Positions 59,530-64,000 of a stretch of 64,000 nt of DNA are shown here, piece after piece. Positions within the stretch are counted from its first letter, which is position 1. Each line of letters begins with the position of its first letter. The stretch is from assembly GCF_024166365.1 (NCBI RefSeq), contig NC_064842.1:19749001-19813000 (forward strand), read 5' to 3'. The notes under the pieces are model-generated. The model was not told where the DNA came from, did no database searches, and saw only the letters and a program-made list of their open reading frames with translations. A program made the position numbers and the translations under genes. This stretch comes from Elephas maximus indicus. Lineage: Eukaryota; Chordata; Mammalia; Proboscidea; Elephantidae.

Positions 59530-60010
59530 GTTGTTGTTGTTAGTTGCTATTGAGTCGACTGACTCCTGGCGACCTTATGTAAAACAGAATGAAACACTTC
59601 CTGATCCTGTACCACCCTCATACTCACTGGCATGTTTGGTTCCATTGCTGTAGCTACTGTGCCAATCCAGCTCACTAAGAGCCTCAGACTCCCTCACTGG
59701 CCCTCTGTGTCATCAAACACGATGTCCTCCTGTGATGATCAATCCCTCCTGATAGTGTGTCCAAAGAGAAAGAGTTGGATAATGTTCTATTGTGATCCAT
59801 AAGGTTTTCATGGGCTAATATTAGGAATTAGATTGCCAAGCCTTTCTTCCTGGCTTGTCTTAGTCTGGAAGCTCTGCTGAAACCTGTCCACCATGGATGA
59901 TCCTGCTGGTATTTGAAATACCAATGGCATAGCTTCCAGCATCACAGCATCATACAAGCCACCATAGTACAACAAACTGACAAATGGCAGTGGTCTGGCA
60001 TCATAGACAG
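59530..60010 (-). mobile_element. Internally deleted RTE derivative
   Basis: On the - strand the 5' part is the RTE 5' end (ccattggtatttcaaatacc agc; 59.88-60.0 kb). It joins near 59.77 kb to the last ~240 nt of RTE (ggatgatgcaggacc-like text and (CAA)n). Its junction differs from that of 48150-48515. Confidence 0.78.
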
Positions 60011-60054
60011 CCAAATATCTTATGAAATATAGGTATTTCTACTCTAACCCATTT

Positions 60055-60155
60055 CTAACATACATACACATATATATAGTACATATGTACACATATAGAC
60101 ATATACTTTATATATAGTAGATAAAGTGTATATTATATGTGTATATAATTATTCA
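60055..60155. repeat. AT-rich low-complexity tract
   Basis: Alternating TA/CA sequence (catatatatagtacatatgt...). Confidence 0.85.
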
Positions 60156-60179
60156 AATAATTCAAATTTAAAAGGGATA

Positions 60180-61900
60180 ATCATTCATTTTCTAAAATAT
60201 TTCTCCACTTTATAAGAAGTTTTGCCACAAAGTTTCTTTTTAAACTTTGAGGTTCTGACTCTAAAACATTAAAAAAACAAGTAGCTATTCAGTAATGCAA
60301 TTTCTAAGTTACTATGGGCAGTAACCACCATATCAGGGTTACCTGCTTGGACTGCAGTGGGTGGAGATCTGTTCTTAAAAGCAGTCCTCTGGGTACAGCG
60401 GTTATTTCAGCTGCCTCCTGGTGTTGTTGAACATACTGCAAAAACATACTGCAGAGTTGCAGGACTTGATCTTTACATCAGTCAAAGGGTATTGTGATGC
60501 ACTGTGGGTTAGAAAGTTTTGCTAGGCAATGCCTTTCAGGTCTTGGGCTTGTAAAATGTAGGAAGCCTTTTGGTCTCTTTAGAGAGCCCAGCTGCATGTG
60601 GAAGAAAGGGTAAAGCTCTGCAGACGAATAACCCACACTATCTAATCATAAGAACTTTCTTTTCTACTGAGATTGCTCCAAGGACAACACAAGGGCAGAA
60701 ATCTGGGTGGCGATGAGAAGTGGCAAGCACTGACCTTTGCAAGCTGGAATTGAGGAAGTAGGGGTTGGCATGAAGAACAAATGAGTCCAACTCTGTACGA
60801 TCCAAGACTATAGTGGGCTCCATCCTGCTTCTACTGGAGGCATCAAAGGAGGCTTTTAGTTGTTTAAAAATATGGTTCAAATCAATCCGTAGAGCAAAAC
60901 TGTAGCACAACTATATAGACACAGCAAGTCATAACTCGAGAAGAATAGAATGGCAAAAATGTTTATTCAGAGACAATCTTTATAAAAACAAGAGAAAATA
61001 AAATATTATCGATAATATCTACAGTAGACTGGCCTGGATACAGGGAAACCTCTTAGTTTGCAACCAGGGAGTAAAAGATGACTGTAAGGTTCCAGGTGTC
61101 ATATAGAAGAGACCAGAGATTGGTTTGGTATTCTCATTGGGAGCTTAACTCACATGGTGTCTATCTTTCCTCCATACATGCTTGTTTGCTTCTGTGTGCT
61201 TTTTGTAATATCTCAGCAGTGCTAGGTTAAGACACCTCCTATACTGATATCACTTTCATGACCCACAGGACATATAGTGCCCACCTACATTTTTCACCTC
61301 TGGAGTTTATTGGAAAGCCACTCTCCCACTGTCAGTATGTGCTGTATAATGGTTTGAGACAGAAGAAATGAGGATGTGCCAGAGATCACTGTTTTTATAG
61401 GGCATTGTAGGGGGTGGTGCATCCTGTAGGTGAGATTGTGCAAAACTTGTCTCTTTTAGGTTTTATATAGTGAGATAAGCCTTGTAAGTGTATTTCTGGG
61501 TTCCTGTATGTTATTTGGAAGCTGTGTTTCTTGCAATGATTCCATCGCAAAAATGAGGTTCATGTGAATACCTCATTTTCAGGCATGATATATTGTATGC
61601 ACCTCGCAGAGAATGTAGCACTAAAAAGATGGAGATTCAAACTACAATTATGTGCAGCCATTGCAAGGTGTCTTTATGTTTTAACCCATGTTTTGAAAAG
61701 TTTCATTGAATAAAATAAAATTGCTAAGATAACAGGGTTTTTTCTTACCTCATCCCACATAATCCTAACCCCACAGTCCAGAAGAACATGTATCCCACAT
61801 ACTGTGCATCAAAATCCATATTAGCTACCAAAAACTCAATGATTCAGCATGTATTCCACTGATGAAAAAAAGATTATATTAACAAAAAAATTAAAACAAA
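60180..61900. other. Repeat-poor stretch with one 90-aa antisense open frame
   Basis: The longest region near the right edge without a recognised transposon. The - strand frame 60910-60638 (MCYSFALRIDLNHIFKQLKA...) contains MEPTIVLDRTELDSFVLHAN. I do not recognise the protein. It has no upstream acceptor or context that proves it is an exon. Confidence 0.4.
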
Positions 61901-61944
61901 AAATAATTTGGTCATGAAAGAAATACGGCCTCGTCAACTTAAAA

Positions 61945-62932
61945 AAATTTCAATTCCATCAGTTCCTGGAGCTTTGTTTTTCGCCGAGCTTTGTTTTTCG
62001 CCGAGTTTTTCGCCGATTGCTTCAGTACAGCTTGGACTTCTTCAGTGCAGCTTGGTCTACTTCCTTGATGAAGTAAAAGAGCTGAACAGAAGATTTCAAA
62101 GGGCGGCTCGAGAAGACAAAGTAAAGTATTGTGATGACATGTGCAAAGACCTGGCGATAGAAAACCAAGAGTAAAGAACACGCTCAGCATTTCTCAAGCT
62201 TAAAGGACTGAAGAAAAAATTCAAGCTTTGAGTTGCAATATTGAAGAATTCTGTGGGGAAAATATTAAATGATGCAGGAAGCGCAGAGTCACTATACCAA
62301 AAATAATTGGTCAATGTTCAACCATTTCAGGAGTCACATTTCAAGTGCCTTCCAACCTGAGGGGCTCTTCATCTGGCACTATATCAGACAATGTTCCACT
62401 GCTATTCATAAGGTTTCAACTGGATGAGTGAGCTGGAAGTGCTCACTCATCTATGCCATGAAATTTGGAAGACAGCTACCTGGCCAACTGACTGGAAGAG
62501 ATCCAAATTTATGCCTATAGCCAAGAAAGATGATTCAACTGAGTGTGGAAATCATCAAACAATATCTAATATCACACGCAAGCAAAATTTTGCTGAAGAT
62601 CATTCAAAAGAGGCTGCAGAAGTATTTCAACAGGGAACTGGCAGAAATTTAAGCTGGATTTAGAAGAGGACGTGCAACCAGGGATATCACTGCTGATGTC
62701 AGATGGATCCTGGCTGAAAGCACAGAATACCAGAAAGATGTTTACCTGTGTTTTATTGACTACGCTAAGGCATTCAACTGTGTGGATCATAACAAATTAT
62801 GGATAACACTGCGAAGAATGGGAATTCCGGGACACTTAATTATGCTCATGAGGAATCCATACATGGATCAAGAGGCAGTTGTTCAGACAGAACAAGGGGA
62901 TACTGCATGGTTTTGTTACCTCAAATTGCGGG
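61945..62932 (+). mobile_element. Rearranged RTE mosaic
   Basis: 61945-62045 is reversed RTE (tcagttcctggagctttgtt) with a local tandem duplication. 62060-62337 is sense RTE (gaagtaaaagagctgaacag aagatttc). 62338-62415 is reversed 5'-end sequence (tgccttccaacctgaggggc). 62416-62932 is sense RT (gacagctacctggccaactg, then TEYQKDVYLCFIDYAKAFNC and VDHNKLWITLRRMGIPGHL). It is cut off by an LTR at 62933. The RT motif-A Asp is present, but frameshifts and stops disable it. Confidence 0.75.
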
Positions 62933-64000
62933 TTCGAGCCACCTGCCGCAAAGCCAATACTGAGACAGGAGGAGGTAAGCAGTAAGAAGGCTTTATTGAA
63001 TACCGGTATTCAAGAGACAGAGGGGGTTATATTTCTCCCAAAATCTGTCTGCCCTAAAGGGTTGATGGGAGGGTTCTATATGGGAAAGATTAGGGCTACC
63101 TAATATTTTGAGCACGTAGTCCACAGATGGTCTTATACATCACAAAACAACTACAAAAACTCTTTATTAAACTAAAGATAAACATGTCAGGCACCTGGAC
63201 TCTAATCAGTATATTTATAACAGGCTGAAAAACTCTCATAAGAATCTCTCGGCTAGTGGAGCTGTTTTGCCAAGTCTACTGTGGCTGAGATAGGGAGCAA
63301 GAAAGAAAGCCTTCCTGTCAGTTTTCAGGCTGGAGGCCATTTCTCAAGAGAAGAAAGAAAGAAGAGAGACCAAGGCCACAGGAGCTGAGATAGTTCCGCA
63401 CCCCTTTGGAAGAGACTGGTGCAGCTGGTGCAATTAAAACATGTTTAGAAGAGGAATCCCGGCAGCCATGGTCCCCAGACCTTCTGTTGGCACGGGACAG
63501 GAACCATTCCCAAAGACAACTCATCAGACATGAAAGGGACTGGACAGTGGGTGGGAGAGAGATGCTGATGAAGAGTGAGCTAATTATATCAGGTGGACAC
63601 TTGAGATTGTGTTGGCATCTCCTGTCTGGAGGGGGGATGGGAAGATAGAGAGAGTGGGAAGCTGGCAAAATTGTCACGAAAGGAGAGACTGGAAGGGCTG
63701 ACTCATTAGGGGGAGAGCAAGTGGGAATATGGAGTAAGATGTATGTAAACTTATATGTGACAGACTGACTTAATTTGTAAACGTTCACTTGAAGCTCAAT
63801 AGAAGTTAATAAAAAAAAAAACATGTTTAGAGATTGCTTACAGCATCATTATGGCATTAGTCACGTCAAGCTCTCAATCACCTATTTTGAATAGGGGAAA
63901 ACATATTATAAGGTATTAGGGTATTTGTTATGTTTAAGAGTGGAACAGGCTGCTCAGCTATATTTTGAACAGAGCCTGCACCATTTTCCAAGGACAAGAG
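62933..64000 (-). mobile_element. ERV-type LTR, running off the right edge
   Basis: On the - strand it ends with ttcaataaagccttcttact gc (polyadenylation signal and R), then ctcctcctgtctcagtattg gctttgcgg (U5-like) and a ...gaggtaaca terminus at 62933, directly against RTE sequence. Its 5' end is not reached. An L1 3' UTR (63450-63817) is inserted in it. Non-coding as far as visible. Confidence 0.6.
63450..63817 (+). mobile_element. L1 3' UTR insertion, copy 4
   Basis: gaggaatcccggcagccat to ctcaatagaagttaat plus poly(A), flanked by the perfect 14-bp duplication aaaacatgtttaga (63436-63449 and 63818-63831). Inserted into the LTR. Confidence 0.9.

Overview
The window is nuclear DNA of a placental mammal, almost certainly an afrotherian and probably a paenungulate (elephant, sirenian or hyrax lineage). 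The evidence is more than 30 copies of a tRNA-derived SINE of AfroSINE type, an RTE-clade LINE whose 3' tail resembles that of the SINE, and several copies of one L1 family sharing a distinctive 3' UTR. There are no operons, CRISPR arrays or prokaryotic features. The species cannot be fixed from sequence alone.

Two real protein-coding genes are present, arranged tail to tail. On the + strand, positions 252-8942 hold the last three coding exons (252-349, 7367-7516, 8890-8942) of ADSS2, the adenylosuccinate synthase isozyme of AMP synthesis; its 3' UTR probably ends near 10.05 kb. On the - strand lies the whole coding region of SPMIP3 (C1orf100), a small sperm microtubule inner protein, in four exons (47913-47858, 24430-24335, 21639-21467, 20497-20400) spread over about 27.5 kb. 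I found these by reading splice sites and phases, because three of the four SPMIP3 exons are too short or lack a Met to stand out as open frames. From memory, this order and orientation match human chromosome 1q44. The last SPMIP3 exon carries a net +1 frame change that replaces the expected C-terminus.

Layout: 1-10 kb is ADSS2 exons, introns and 3' UTR with scattered SINEs and old LTR-like repeats. 10-20 kb is intergenic, with old L1 on both strands broken by two related LTRs and SINEs. 20.4-47.9 kb is SPMIP3; its 23-kb first coding intron is packed with SINEs, L2/MIR relics, a nested L1 complex (35.5-42.1 kb), a near full-length dead RTE element (42.1-45.3 kb) and an LTR (47.1-47.7 kb). 48-64 kb is upstream of SPMIP3 coding sequence: RTE fragments, a MaLR LTR, a hAT-like element with clear inverted repeats, a GGGGCA hexamer array, ERV-like pieces and a rearranged RTE/LTR/L1 mosaic at the right edge.

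The two genes do not work together as a pathway: ADSS2 is a housekeeping purine enzyme and SPMIP3 a sperm axoneme component. I found no convincing novel biological system. The notable signals are the SPMIP3 frame change, the layered transposon insertions with readable target-site duplications, the internally deleted RTE derivatives and a recurring antisense open frame in the L1 3' UTR.
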